Shown piece by piece: positions 28,351 through 38,011 of a DNA stretch of 64,000 bases. The stretch covers positions 186,001 to 250,000 of the forward strand of contig JBFXAF010000003.1 of NCBI GenBank assembly GCA_050184585.1. The letters run 5' to 3'. The notes under the pieces are model-generated. The model was not told the DNA's origin. It saw only the letters and a list, made by a program, of their open reading frames with translations, and made no database searches. How positions within the stretch are numbered: the first letter of the stretch is position 1; each line of letters starts with the position of its first letter. Position numbers and translations under genes: made by a program. This DNA is from JBFXAF01 sp050184585 (GTDB lineage: Bacteria; Pseudomonadota; Alphaproteobacteria; Rhizobiales; Rhizobiaceae).

Positions 28351-29664
28351 CTATTCAAGCAGCGGCGACCAGGCAGGATCGGAGGCGAAGCTCTCCGTCG
28401 GGATCGCCTGCTCGTTCCGGCCGGTGAGATCGATGGAATGGAGCCGCGGCCCGCCCGATCCGGCCGCCTCGCGGAAGAACATGAGGACACGGCCGTTCGG
28501 CGCCCAGGTCGGGCCCTCCTGCGCGAAGCCGGTCGACAGGATGCGCTCGCCGGACCCGTCGGTCTTCATGACGCCGATCTGGAACTCGCCGCCAGTCTGC
28601 TTAGTGAAGGCGATCAGGTCGCCGCGCGGCGACCAGACCGGCGTCGAATAGGTTCCGTCGCCGAACGAGATGCGCGTCTGGCCGGAGCCGTCGGCGCCCA
28701 TCACGTAGATCTGCGCCCGGCCGCCGCGATCCGACGTGAACACGACCTTGCCGCCGTCGGGCGAGTAGGAGGGCGAGGTGTCGATCGCATTGGAGTTGGT
28801 CAGTCGCGTCGTCGTGCGGCTCCTCAGATCCATGGCGAAGATGTTGGAGTTTCCGTCGTCGCGCAGCAGGCTCATGATGACCTTCTGCCCGTCGGGCGAG
28901 AAGCGCGGCGCGAACGTCATGCCAGGGAAATTGCCGACGAGCTCGCGCTGCCCGGTCTCGATCTGCAGGAGGTAGACCTGCGGCTGGCCGCTCTCGTAGG
29001 ACATGTAGGTGATTTCCTGACGCGTCGGCGAGAAGCGCGGCGTGAGCACGATGGCGCGGCCGTCCGAGAGATAGCGCACGTTGGCCCCGTCCTGATCCAT
29101 GATCGCCAGGCGCTTCTTGCGATCCACCTTGCCGCCCGACTCGTCGATGAAGACGATGCGCGTGTCGAAATAGCCCTTCTCGCCGGTCAGGCGCTCGTAG
29201 ATCGCGTCTGCGATGATGTGCGCGACGCGCCGCCAGCTCTGCTTGTTGGCGAAGAACTGCTCGCCGATCAGCTGCTGGCCCGCGAACGTGTCCCACAGGC
29301 GGAACTCCGCGCGCAGCCGCCCGTCGGCCTCCTGGGTGACGCGCCCGGTGACGAGCGCCTGGGCATTGATGACCTTCCAGTCCTCGAAGCGCGGCGACTG
29401 GTCCGGATTGGCGATCTTCTCGATGAACGCGCCCTTGTCGATCGGCGCGAACAGACCCGAGCGCCTGAGATCGGCGGCCACGACGCCGGCGATATCGGCG
29501 CCGATGCCGTCGCCGGAGACGAAGTCGGTGATGGCGACCGGCAGCGGCTCGATGACGCCCTGGTTGACGTCGATCTCGACCAGCGCGCGGGCAGGGAGCG
29601 TTGCGGCCACAAGCGCGGCAAACAGCCCGCAGGTGACGAAGATCGCTTGGACGACTGACTTCAT
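28351..29664 (-). CDS. tolB: Tol-Pal system protein TolB
   Basis: A 437-residue periplasmic protein with signal peptide MKSVVQAIFVTCGLFAALVAATLPARA, an N-terminal alpha/beta domain and a six-bladed beta-propeller with repeated APRFSPDGQK, SPSYSPDGGK and TPVWSPRGD motifs. It cycles between Pal and TolA. It lies in order after tolA with a 38-base gap. Confidence 0.97.
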   Translation of the reverse strand: MKSVVQAIFVTCGLFAALVAATLPARALVEIDVNQGVIEPLPVAITDFVSGDGIGADIAGVVAADLRRSGLFAPIDKGAFIEKIANPDQSPRFEDWKVINAQALVTGRVTQEADGRLRAEFRLWDTFAGQQLIGEQFFANKQSWRRVAHIIADAIYERLTGEKGYFDTRIVFIDESGGKVDRKKRLAIMDQDGANVRYLSDGRAIVLTPRFSPTRQEITYMSYESGQPQVYLLQIETGQRELVGNFPGMTFAPRFSPDGQKVIMSLLRDDGNSNIFAMDLRSRTTTRLTNSNAIDTSPSYSPDGGKVVFTSDRGGRAQIYVMGADGSGQTRISFGDGTYSTPVWSPRGDLIAFTKQTGGEFQIGVMKTDGSGERILSTGFAQEGPTWAPNGRVLMFFREAAGSGGPRLHSIDLTGRNEQAIPTESFASDPAWSPLLE

Positions 29665-29702
29665 GCGTTCAAACCTCGTTTCCGTGGCCTTGGCCGGCGC
29701 GA

Positions 29703-30763
29703 TCAGAACATCTCGCTCGGATCGAAATGGACGATGACGTCAGCCCAGGCGTCGTACTTTTCGGCCGGCAGCGTATAGGGCGCGCAGCGCACCACCGCAC
29801 GGCGCGCGGCTTCCGCCGCGGCGCGCTCGACACCGGCCGAACCGCCGCCGGCGATGATCTCGGGGCTGCCCTCGATGGCGCCGGACGGGTCCAGCCTGAA
29901 CTGTACCGAAACCTTCAGGTCGCCGCCGTCGACCGCGCCCGCCGGGATGTTCCAGCAGCGCTGGACCTGGCCGCGCAGCGCATCCATCTCGCTCTGGCTG
30001 AGCTTGGAGCCGCCGGTCGAGGTGCGGCCGCCGAGCGAGGCCTCCTGGGTGGAGCGCTTGGCGCCGCCGCCGGACGCCTTCTCCTTGTTGAGGAGTGCGG
30101 CCACCTCGTCGGCGTCGAATTCCTTTTCCTCCGACGTCGGCCGCTTCGCGGCTTCGGTCGCCGGCTTGTCGCTGTCCCTGCGCTCCGGCGCCTTGGCGGT
30201 CTGCGCCTTGGGTGGCTGCGGCCTTGCGTCAGGCGCCGGCGCGTTCTCGGGAAGTTTGACCGCCTCGGCTTCGGCCTCCTCCGAGACGATCGTCTCGGCG
30301 ACGGGGTCGGGCGCGACCTCCTGTTTCGGCTGCGGCTCGGGCGTCACCTCGGTTGCCGGGACGACGGCCTTCTCCGGCTCGGCGGGAACGATCTCGCGCG
30401 GCGGCGCATCCTCGGCCGGCTTGGGCGTCGGTTCGGGCGACGGCTCGGGAATGGCGGCGGTCTCGACCGGGCGCGGCGTCGGCTCCGGCGTCGGCGGAAG
30501 CTGACTGTCGGCTTCGCGGTCGCCGACCTCCTTGGCGTCGGGGACCGTGTGCGGGCGCTCCGTCGGCTTCGGCGCCGGCTTCTCCGCCATCGGCGCCTTG
30601 CGCTCGCCCTTCTGAATCTGGGTGATCGATTCGATCGGGATGATGTCGACCGGCAGGGCCTCGACGTCCGCCACCTCCAGCGCGTCCGGCGCCGTCAGCG
30701 TGACCAGGCCGAAGCCGAGCAGCGCAGCGTGGAGGACGACGGAAGTGGTGAGGCCAGCCTTCA

Positions 30764-30764
<1 letters not shown>
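29703..30764 (-). CDS. tolA: TolA-like cell-envelope protein
   Basis: A 353-residue protein with an N-terminal TM helix (LTTSVVLHAALLGFGLVTLTA, 4-24), a long Pro/Glu/Ala/Lys-rich domain II (about 50-240) and a C-terminal TonB/TolA-like domain (MDALRGQVQRCWNIPAGAVD). It spans the periplasm and couples TolQR to TolB/Pal. Its start overlaps the tolR stop by one base. Confidence 0.93.
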
Positions 30765-31228
<464 letters not shown>

Positions 31229-31239
31229 CCCGAAACTCC

Positions 31240-31953
31240 TCAGGCCGCTTTCTGCGTGACCTTTTCATCGATTTGGCGCGACAGTATGGCGGAGAACTCG
31301 TCGGCGAAGCCTTCCATGCGCACCGCGAGCTTGCCGGCGTCGGACGACAGCTTGTTGTAGGCGACCACCGCCGGAATGGCGGCGAGCAGGCCGATCGCGG
31401 TGGCGAGCAGGGCCTCGGCGATGCCCGGCGCGACGACGGCAAGGCTGGTCGACTTCGAGCCGGCGATCGCCTGGAACGAGGTCATGATGCCGACCACCGT
31501 GCCGAAAAGGCCGATGAAGGGCGCCGCCGAACCGACCGTGGCGAGGAAGCCGAGCCGGCCTTCCAGCCGCTCCATCTCGCGGGTGAGCGCGAGGTCCATC
31601 GCCTTGTCGATGCGGGTCTGCAAGCCCAGCGGCGAGCGGGCGCCTTTCTCGAAGGACTTCTTCCATTCGCGCATGGCGGCGACGAAGATCGACGCCATCC
31701 CGGTGGTCTTGCGCTCGGACAGCGTCTTGTAGAGTTCCTCCAGCGACTGGCCCGACCAGAAGGTCTGCTCGAAGCGGCTGAGCGCCAGCCGCATGCGCCC
31801 GTAGCCGACCAGCTTGTCGACGATGATGGCCCAGGTCCAGATCGAGGCGCCGAGCAGTCCGATCATGACCGCCTTGACCACCCAGCCGGCCTGCCAGAAC
31901 AGGGCCCAAATGGACAATTGGACGCCCGGCTCGGCGAGTGCGATGTTTTCCAT
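31240..31953 (-). CDS. tolQ: TolQ (MotA/TolQ/ExbB family)
   Basis: A 237-residue inner-membrane protein with three TM helices (about 23-45, 140-165, 175-200) and the family core LGFLATVGSAAPFIGLFGTVVGIM. First gene of the tolQRAB-pal operon. The promoter must lie in the 266-base gap shared with the divergent TIR-WD40 gene. Confidence 0.96.
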   Translation of the reverse strand: MENIALAEPGVQLSIWALFWQAGWVVKAVMIGLLGASIWTWAIIVDKLVGYGRMRLALSRFEQTFWSGQSLEELYKTLSERKTTGMASIFVAAMREWKKSFEKGARSPLGLQTRIDKAMDLALTREMERLEGRLGFLATVGSAAPFIGLFGTVVGIMTSFQAIAGSKSTSLAVVAPGIAEALLATAIGLLAAIPAVVAYNKLSSDAGKLAVRMEGFADEFSAILSRQIDEKVTQKAA

Positions 31954-32017
31954 GAACGACTGTCCCTAGGATGTCGGGCCTGGCTCGCGGCTAGCCCTGC
32001 GCATGGTCCCTTCCGGC

Positions 32018-32035
32018 TCCGGAACGGATTCCGGA
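32018..32035. promoter_or_regulatory. Inverted repeat upstream of tolQ
   Basis: TCCGGAA-CGGA-TTCCGGA is a perfect seven-base inverted repeat 65-82 bases before the tolQ start and about 185 before the TIR-WD40 start. It could be an operator, but no matching regulator is known to me. Confidence 0.3.
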
Positions 32036-32219
32036 ATGTCCCCGAAAATGCGCGATTGCCGGCCTTTTCGAGGCGAAATTTGGTCAAAGGAAGGCGTCCG
32101 GAATCCGGCCGCCGGCCCTTGGCTTTCTTCATGGATGGTTAAGGTTAAGGATGCGTTAGGGGAGAGACCGGGCTCCCGTCTCGGCCATTGACCTGCGCGA
32201 CCGATTGCCGCCGCAATCG

Positions 32220-35200
32220 ATGCTTCCTATGGTTGCGGTGGGTCTTCGGGTGGATGGCTTGGACGTTCGTGTTGCTGAGCAGACGGCATTGACGGCGAAG
32301 GAGAATGCGCCGGGCGCAGCCGCCGACGCGCTGAAGGTCTTCATCTCCTATTCGCGGGCCGACATGGTCGCGGCCGACCGCATGGTCGCAGATCTCGAGC
32401 GCAACGGCTTTTCGGTGACCATCGACCGCCGCGACCTGCCCTATGGCGAAGAGTGGCAGAAGGAGCTGGCCGCCTTCATTGCCGCCAGCGACACGGTGGT
32501 CTGGCTGGTCTCGCCGGCCAGCGTGAAATCGAAATGGGTGAACTGGGAGCTCGGCGAGGTCGGCCGCCTGTCGAAGCGTCTCGTGCCGGTGAAGGTGGCG
32601 GAGACGGACCCGGCCAGCCTGCCCGAGGCGCTGGGGAGAATCCACCTTCTGCCGGCCGAAGGCGTTTACGAATCATCGCTGCACGAGGCCGATCTCGTCC
32701 GGGCGCTGAACACCGACCGGGCATGGCTGAAGAAGGCGACGAGCCTTTCCGACGATGCGCGCGAGTGGATGGCGGCCAGCCGCGACGGCGCGCATCTGCT
32801 GCGCGGCCGGGCGCTGGCCGAGGCCGAGGCCTGGTCGGTCAGGACGCCGCGCGACGTGCCGGCGCCTGCGTCGGAGATCCTGGAGCTGATCCTCGCCAGC
32901 CGCCGCGGCCAGGACCGGCGCAGAAGGATGACGGTCGTGGGATCGATCGCCGCGGCCATCGTCGCCATCGGGCTGGCTGCGACAGCGGTGTGGTTCGGGC
33001 TGGAGGCGAGCCATTCAGCGGAACGGGCAGAAGCGAATGAGACCCGAGCCGAGAACCAGGCTCAGATCGCGACTGCCAACGAGAGCGTGGCACTGGCAGC
33101 GCTGTCTACGCAGGCCCTGGGGGAGAACCGCGCTGTCGAGGCTTTGAAGCTCGCCCTTGCCGGGTGGCCGCGCGTCGGAGGTGAGAACCGGCCACAGCTC
33201 AGGCGAAGTCTTGCATCCTTTCGGTCGGCGCTTGCAAACACCCCCGAGGCAATGATTATTCAGAATGCTGATGTTGGAAATCTTGTCGGCGTCAAATTTA
33301 TTTCCCCCGACAAAGTAATAGCGACCGGATACAACGGGGACATTATCGCCGTTGACTTAGACTCGGGCCTCGAGACCGCCAGGGTGAGCAATGGGAAGAG
33401 CATAACTTCAATGGCGGTTTCCCCCGACGGGCGTTTGCTCGCCGCTTCCGATGCGACTGGTCTGATAGCACTCTGGGAAGTCCAAACCCTGACGAAGCTC
33501 CGATCGCTCCGCGGCCATCAGGCGGAAGTTCGCAAAATTGCCTTCTCCCCCGATGGCGCAACCTTGTTGACCGGCGGACGGGACGGGACCGCCAGGATAT
33601 GGAGCACTCGAACAGGGGAGCAGCTGTGGCTACTCGATGGGAACGCGCAGGACGTAACGACCGCGCGTTTTTCCCACGACGGCCGTTTCGTGATCACAGC
33701 CGCCCGCTTACTCGAACTCAACGCCGTGGAGGAGTTTCTGTCTTCTTCGCCACGACCCATCGAGAACGACCAGGGAGCTACCGGGGCGAGGATATGGGAT
33801 ACATCCACCGGAACTGAATTGTGGCGTATCGCTGGCGAAGACGGGGTTGCCGACGCGGTGTTTTCGCTCGACGGGACGAGGGTAACGGTCGTCCTCGGAA
33901 CGGGTTCGGTGCAAGTCTGGTCGCTTGATCGCCGCACCATGGATCGTGTCCTGCCGGCGGCGCGAGCCAGCTCCGTGATCGCATCGCCAACGGCGGAACA
34001 GGTGCTGGTCATCCCTTGGCAATCCGAGCGTACAAGCAACGAAATTCAGCTCTTCGACATCCTCACCGGCGTCCTCGCTGGCGCGATACCCCATGACGCC
34101 ATGGTCAACGGGGCAAGCTTTTCCCAAGACGGCCAACTCGTCGTATCAGGGGACTGGGAAGGCGGTGTCCGCGTATCGAGCGCCACCAACGGGGCCCTGC
34201 TAAGGTCATTTCATCGCCAAACCGATCAGGTTTCAAGTCTCATCATAGCCCCGGACAACCGCCGGCTTCTCATCGATGAGGGCGGTGGACGCGTGGTCTC
34301 CATCGTGCTGGATCGCTCCAAGTTCGTCCTGCCCCCGCAAGACATGAAGGATGTAACCTGGGGGCCCTGGATTGAACTGTCTCCACAAGCGACTACCGCG
34401 GCCTTGCGCACCGACAATCCGGGGCTCGACCTCTACCTTCTGAAGTTGTCGGATTTCTCTGTGGTTGAGGGCGGTCCTTTGGATGCCGACGTTTCGGGCG
34501 TGAGCTATTCCGGAGACGGGTCGCGCCTGGCCGGTATCGTGGCAGACCAAACGGTTTCGATTTGGAGCGCTGGCGGGGAACGTCTGGCCTCCTTTGGAGA
34601 TTTGCCCCTCAAGCCGTACGGGACCAGAATGTCGTCAAACGGCGAATACGTGGCAATTGCGATGATGGGAGAGGATAGCGCCACGGAAAAAATCGAAGTC
34701 AGACACTCCATAACCGGTGACGTTGTCGGCTCACTCGGTGGCACAATCGGAGAGGTCTGCGGGTTCGAATGGTCTCCGACGGCCGCGATCCTGGTTGCTG
34801 GATTCCAGAATGGCGCGGCGATTGCCTATGATGCCGCTGCGGGGATACGCATTGATCTGGATGAGGGAACTGCGTCGCACACAATCTTCTCGCCATTCGA
34901 TTCTTGCGAGTTCGCATTTTCTCCTGACGGGGAAACGCTTGCACGTGCCGATCCCTCCGGCGATATCGGGCTGTTTCGGGGCGACGGGTTTTCCGAGTTT
35001 CTTCTCATTGACGTTCCCGACGGATCGATCACAAGTCCGGTAAGTGGACTGCGATTTTCGCTGGATGGCTCCCTTTTCCTTGGCGATACGCTGGGAAATG
35101 TCGGCGTCTGGGAAACCGTCGGCGGACAGAAATTGGCGGAAATCGCACGCACTGAAGGATATCTTGATCAGGTCGCGTTCCTCGGCCGCGAGTCGATAGT

Positions 35201-35549
35201 CACCGTCGAGACGTTCGGCGGTTTCAACGAATCAAAGCCAACACTGGTTACGCGTTGGGACATCCGAACCGGAGCCCCGACTGATTCATTTCATGTTCTT
35301 GACCCGAAGGCGCGGGGATACGCGCTGTCGGCCGGCGGAGAGCGGCTGTTGACCACCTCCAGCGACGGAACCGCCGCTCTATGGGACCTTAACGTGCTCA
35401 ACTCGGGTCCGGCCCTCCAACTTGCCTGCGAACGCCTCGGCAAAGACATCTCGCTCAAGGACGTGCAGGAGCGCTACGGGCTGGGCGAGTTGACGCCGAT
35501 CTGCGGCGACAACCCTCCGCTGCCGGTCGACTGGTCGACATTGCAGTAG
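32220..35549 (+). CDS. TIR domain - TM - WD40 beta-propeller protein (1109 aa)
   Basis: Residues 39-165 form a bacterial TIR domain (KVFISYSRADMVAADRM, RDLPYGEEWQKELAAFIAAS, LVSPASVKSKWVNWELGE) with Glu110 at the position of the NAD-cleaving glutamate. 238-262 is one TM helix. A charged helical linker (265-320, ERAEANETRAENQAQIATAN) leads to WD40 repeats (about 340-1080; MAVSPDGRLLAASDATGLIALW, IAFSPDGATLLTGGRDGTARIW). The propeller half is visibly poorer in GC than its neighbours. It interrupts the usual ybgC-tolQ order. Signalling or abortive defence is inferred. The start ATG 32220 is tentative; 32229 is also possible. Confidence 0.85.
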   Translation: MLPMVAVGLRVDGLDVRVAEQTALTAKENAPGAAADALKVFISYSRADMVAADRMVADLERNGFSVTIDRRDLPYGEEWQKELAAFIAASDTVVWLVSPASVKSKWVNWELGEVGRLSKRLVPVKVAETDPASLPEALGRIHLLPAEGVYESSLHEADLVRALNTDRAWLKKATSLSDDAREWMAASRDGAHLLRGRALAEAEAWSVRTPRDVPAPASEILELILASRRGQDRRRRMTVVGSIAAAIVAIGLAATAVWFGLEASHSAERAEANETRAENQAQIATANESVALAALSTQALGENRAVEALKLALAGWPRVGGENRPQLRRSLASFRSALANTPEAMIIQNADVGNLVGVKFISPDKVIATGYNGDIIAVDLDSGLETARVSNGKSITSMAVSPDGRLLAASDATGLIALWEVQTLTKLRSLRGHQAEVRKIAFSPDGATLLTGGRDGTARIWSTRTGEQLWLLDGNAQDVTTARFSHDGRFVITAARLLELNAVEEFLSSSPRPIENDQGATGARIWDTSTGTELWRIAGEDGVADAVFSLDGTRVTVVLGTGSVQVWSLDRRTMDRVLPAARASSVIASPTAEQVLVIPWQSERTSNEIQLFDILTGVLAGAIPHDAMVNGASFSQDGQLVVSGDWEGGVRVSSATNGALLRSFHRQTDQVSSLIIAPDNRRLLIDEGGGRVVSIVLDRSKFVLPPQDMKDVTWGPWIELSPQATTAALRTDNPGLDLYLLKLSDFSVVEGGPLDADVSGVSYSGDGSRLAGIVADQTVSIWSAGGERLASFGDLPLKPYGTRMSSNGEYVAIAMMGEDSATEKIEVRHSITGDVVGSLGGTIGEVCGFEWSPTAAILVAGFQNGAAIAYDAAAGIRIDLDEGTASHTIFSPFDSCEFAFSPDGETLARADPSGDIGLFRGDGFSEFLLIDVPDGSITSPVSGLRFSLDGSLFLGDTLGNVGVWETVGGQKLAEIARTEGYLDQVAFLGRESIVTVETFGGFNESKPTLVTRWDIRTGAPTDSFHVLDPKARGYALSAGGERLLTTSSDGTAALWDLNVLNSGPALQLACERLGKDISLKDVQERYGLGELTPICGDNPPLPVDWSTLQ

Positions 35550-35576
35550 GACGGCAGGGCGAGGATACTCATCGAC

Positions 35577-35623
35577 GACCCCCCTCTGGCCTGCCGGCCA
35601 TCTCCCCCTCAAGGGGGGGAGAT
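35577..35623. repeat. Solo arm of the palindromic element
   Basis: A single 47-base arm (GACCCCCCTCTGGCCTGCCG, then CTCCCCCTCAAGGGGGGGAGAT) is nearly identical to each arm of the element at 18535-18692, with one extra G. Core and second arm are missing. It lies 28 bases after the TIR-WD40 stop. Confidence 0.85.
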
Positions 35624-35662
35624 CAGCGGCTCGGGCGTGGCCCGTTGCTTTCTAGGGGAGGA

Positions 35663-36124
35663 TCAGGCGCTCTTTCCCGGCATGAAGATCGCGATCCATT
35701 CCTTCGGGAAACGCCTCGGCCGCCCGTCGGGACCGATGATCGCCGCCTGGACCTTGGCCTCCACCAGCACCGTCGCGCCGCGCTTCAACTGCTGCGCCAT
35801 GACGATGCGCGCGCCGGAGATGTCCTGCGTGCTCGTGTCGATGGTGAGCACGTCGTCGATGCGGGCGGGCGCGCGGAAATCGATCTCCATGCGCCGCACG
35901 ACCCAGACGAGCTTCTCGCCATGCAGGCCTTCGGCGAGCTCGGCATGGTGGACGCCGGCGAGGCGCAGGAAATCGGAACGGCCGCGCTCGAAGAATTCGA
36001 GATAGCGCGCGTGGTAGACGACGCCTGAGAAGTCGGTGTCGGCGTAGTAGACGCGCGCGTGCAGCCGGTGGCCGAAGGCGGTCAGCGCGCCGGCGAGGCC
36101 CAAATCTTCACCATCAGCGCTCAT
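35663..36124 (-). CDS. ybgC: YbgC-type acyl-CoA thioesterase
   Basis: A 153-residue hot-dog-fold thioesterase of the Tol-Pal cluster. The catalytic motif YYADTDFSGVVYHARYLEFF has the active Asp at 31, followed by ERGRSDFLR. In most relatives it directly precedes tolQ; here the TIR-WD40 gene and a solo repeat arm lie between. Confidence 0.94.
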   Translation of the reverse strand: MSADGEDLGLAGALTAFGHRLHARVYYADTDFSGVVYHARYLEFFERGRSDFLRLAGVHHAELAEGLHGEKLVWVVRRMEIDFRAPARIDDVLTIDTSTQDISGARIVMAQQLKRGATVLVEAKVQAAIIGPDGRPRRFPKEWIAIFMPGKSA

Positions 36125-36245
36125 TCGACTTTCCTTTGTCGCGGCGACCTGTCAGGACGTGGCCCCGATGACATTGTTGTCGCAGCTGATCAAGTCTTGC
36201 ATCGCCCGGATAAGGCGATCGATCGATGGGCTTCGGCCCTACGTT

Positions 36246-36402
36246 GCCCCCCTCTGTCCTGCCGGACATCTCCCCCACAAGTGGGGAGATCGGCCGGCCG
36301 CTTTGGTTTCGCCAATCGCCAACGTTGCGAGATGGGCGCGGCCAGTGCTGGAGGCCAATCTCCCCCCGTGTGGGGGAGATGTCCGGCAGGACAGAGGGGG
36401 GC
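36246..36402. repeat. Palindromic intergenic element, copy 2 (157 bp)
   Basis: Arms of about 47 bp (outer end GCCCCCCTCTGTCCTGCCGG) differ from each other at two or three places. The core contains CGCCAATCGCCAACGTTG, shared with the elements at 18535 and 27356. The arm sequence is a variant of copy 1 (GTCC for GGCC and ACAAGT for TCAAGG). The right end lies about 20 bases before the region encoding the GH5 signal peptide. Confidence 0.9.
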
Positions 36403-37646
36403 GCGCGGGAACGCCGGGCTTTCGGTTTGCCCTGCTCGCCTTCTTCGCGCTCATCGCCGCAGCGCCCGCGACCGCCGCGACGTTCGAGGCGAAACGCGGC
36501 CTCAATATGGACATCTGGGTGACGTGGCCCGACGAGAGCGGCTGGGGCGATGCCGGCGTGCTGTTTCCCTATCCCGAGTGGCGGCGGTTCACGCACGAAG
36601 CGGATTTGCGAGCACTCAAGGAGGCCGGCTTCGACTTCGTGCGCATCCCCTTCGATCCGGCGCCCTTCATCTCGGGGACAAGCGCGCGACATCTCGACCG
36701 GCTCTACGAGGAGGTTTCCGCCACCGTCGACATGGCGCTCGACGCGGACTTGAAGGCCATCGTCGACATCCACACCATCCCGCGCGGCGACAGCCCGCTC
36801 GGGGTCGAGGGCGTGCTGGCGGACGAAGAGAGTTTCAAAGCCTATCTGGAGATCGTCCGGCGCATGGGCCGCACGATCTCCGACCGCGATCCGGAAATGG
36901 TCGCCTTCGAGCTGATGAACGAGCCGTCGACCGCCTGCGACGCGGCAGGCAAGGCCGAATGGCAGGAGCGGCTGGTGCGCCTGTTCGCCGCCGCCCGCGC
37001 GTCCGCGATCGGCACGACGCTGATCCTGCCCGGCGGCTGCGGCGGCTCGGCCGAGGGGCTGGCGGCGGTCGACCCGCGCCAGGTGCTGGACGACAACGTG
37101 ATCTGGACGTTTCATTCCTACCAGCCTTTCCTGCTGACCCATCAGGGCGCCGAATGGGCGGGCGACTTCATCCGCTACGTGACCGGCCTCACCTACCCGC
37201 CCTATGCCGGCGGGCGTGAGGTTCTGGAGACGACGCTGGACGAAATCCGCCAGCGCATCCGCGACGAGGCGCCGTGGGCGCGGCGCGCCGGCATGCTGTC
37301 CTATCTCGACGAGCAGATCGCCGAGATCGATACGCCCGACAAACTGGCGACGGCGGTCGAGGCGCCCTTCGCCGAGATCGCCGCCTGGGCGAAGCGCTAC
37401 GCAATCGCGTCCGAAGACATCCTGCTCGGCGAGTTCGGCATGATCCGGCAGGAATACCAGAACCCTTCCATCGTGCCGGCCGCCGCCCGCGCCGCCTATG
37501 TGAAGGACATGATCGAGCACGCCGAGGCGCATGGCTATGGCTGGGCGATCTGGGGCTATGGCGGGGCGTTCGGGGTGGTGGATACGTTCAGCGGCAAGAA
37601 GGCGGAGCCGGACGTGCTGGACGTGGTGCGTGCGCTGCCGCGCTGA
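36345..37646 (+). CDS. Glycoside hydrolase family 5 (cellulase-type) enzyme
   Basis: An exported TIM-barrel hydrolase. The signal-peptide core ALLAFFALIAAAPATAA precedes KRGLNMDIW. Then come FDFVRIPFDPAPF, the acid/base Glu in VAFELMNEPS, and the nucleophile Glu in LLGEFGMIR, with HSYQPF and WAIWGYGG as other GH5 landmarks. Substrate (cellulose, mannan or a beta-glucan) cannot be fixed. There is no ATG, GTG or TTG between the repeat and the signal peptide. I use GTG 36345 inside the repeat; the frame is open back to 36159. The true start may have been lost or moved. Confidence 0.82.
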   Translation: MLEANLPPCGGDVRQDRGGRAGTPGFRFALLAFFALIAAAPATAATFEAKRGLNMDIWVTWPDESGWGDAGVLFPYPEWRRFTHEADLRALKEAGFDFVRIPFDPAPFISGTSARHLDRLYEEVSATVDMALDADLKAIVDIHTIPRGDSPLGVEGVLADEESFKAYLEIVRRMGRTISDRDPEMVAFELMNEPSTACDAAGKAEWQERLVRLFAAARASAIGTTLILPGGCGGSAEGLAAVDPRQVLDDNVIWTFHSYQPFLLTHQGAEWAGDFIRYVTGLTYPPYAGGREVLETTLDEIRQRIRDEAPWARRAGMLSYLDEQIAEIDTPDKLATAVEAPFAEIAAWAKRYAIASEDILLGEFGMIRQEYQNPSIVPAAARAAYVKDMIEHAEAHGYGWAIWGYGGAFGVVDTFSGKKAEPDVLDVVRALPR

Positions 37647-37722
37647 GGCGTAAAGAATTCGCTAACGGCAATCTGGTAGAGCGAGGTCGCCGCCTCTCGG
37701 GCGGACGACACCGGACGTGCCC

Positions 37723-38004
37723 ATGAACCCGCTCGGCGCATCGCGCCAGAACAACCTTCTGAGACTGGATGTCTCGCCCGCCGCGGCGGCGAAGATCGAG
37801 CGGGCGCGCGCGAATTCGGAGCCACTGGTGCTGACGTTGGGCGGCGCAGAGAAGAAGGCGCAGACAGCCGCCGAGAATGCCGGACGGACGGCACAGGCGG
37901 GTTCCGTCGTCTTCGATTCCTCGATGGCCTTCGGGGCAAGCACCGCTTCGGGAGAAGCCGGCTTCACCGTCAGCTTCGACGACATCGGCCGCTATTCGCT
38001 CTGA
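37723..38004 (+). CDS. Small hypothetical protein (93 aa)
   Basis: An unrecognised 93-residue soluble protein, Ala/Ser-rich, starting MNPLGASRQNNLLRLDVSPA and ending FTVSFDDIGRYSL. It has no signal peptide or TM. The stop lies seven bases before the convergent ruvB stop. The upstream ATG at 37717 is two codons earlier and equally possible. Confidence 0.55.
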   Translation: MNPLGASRQNNLLRLDVSPAAAAKIERARANSEPLVLTLGGAEKKAQTAAENAGRTAQAGSVVFDSSMAFGASTASGEAGFTVSFDDIGRYSL

Positions 38005-38011
38005 GGGCCGG

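Noticed and set aside
36114..37532. A 472-codon open frame antisense to the GH5 gene
   Set aside because: No recognisable domain, low-complexity composition, and it covers a gene with intact catalytic motifs and crosses the repeat.
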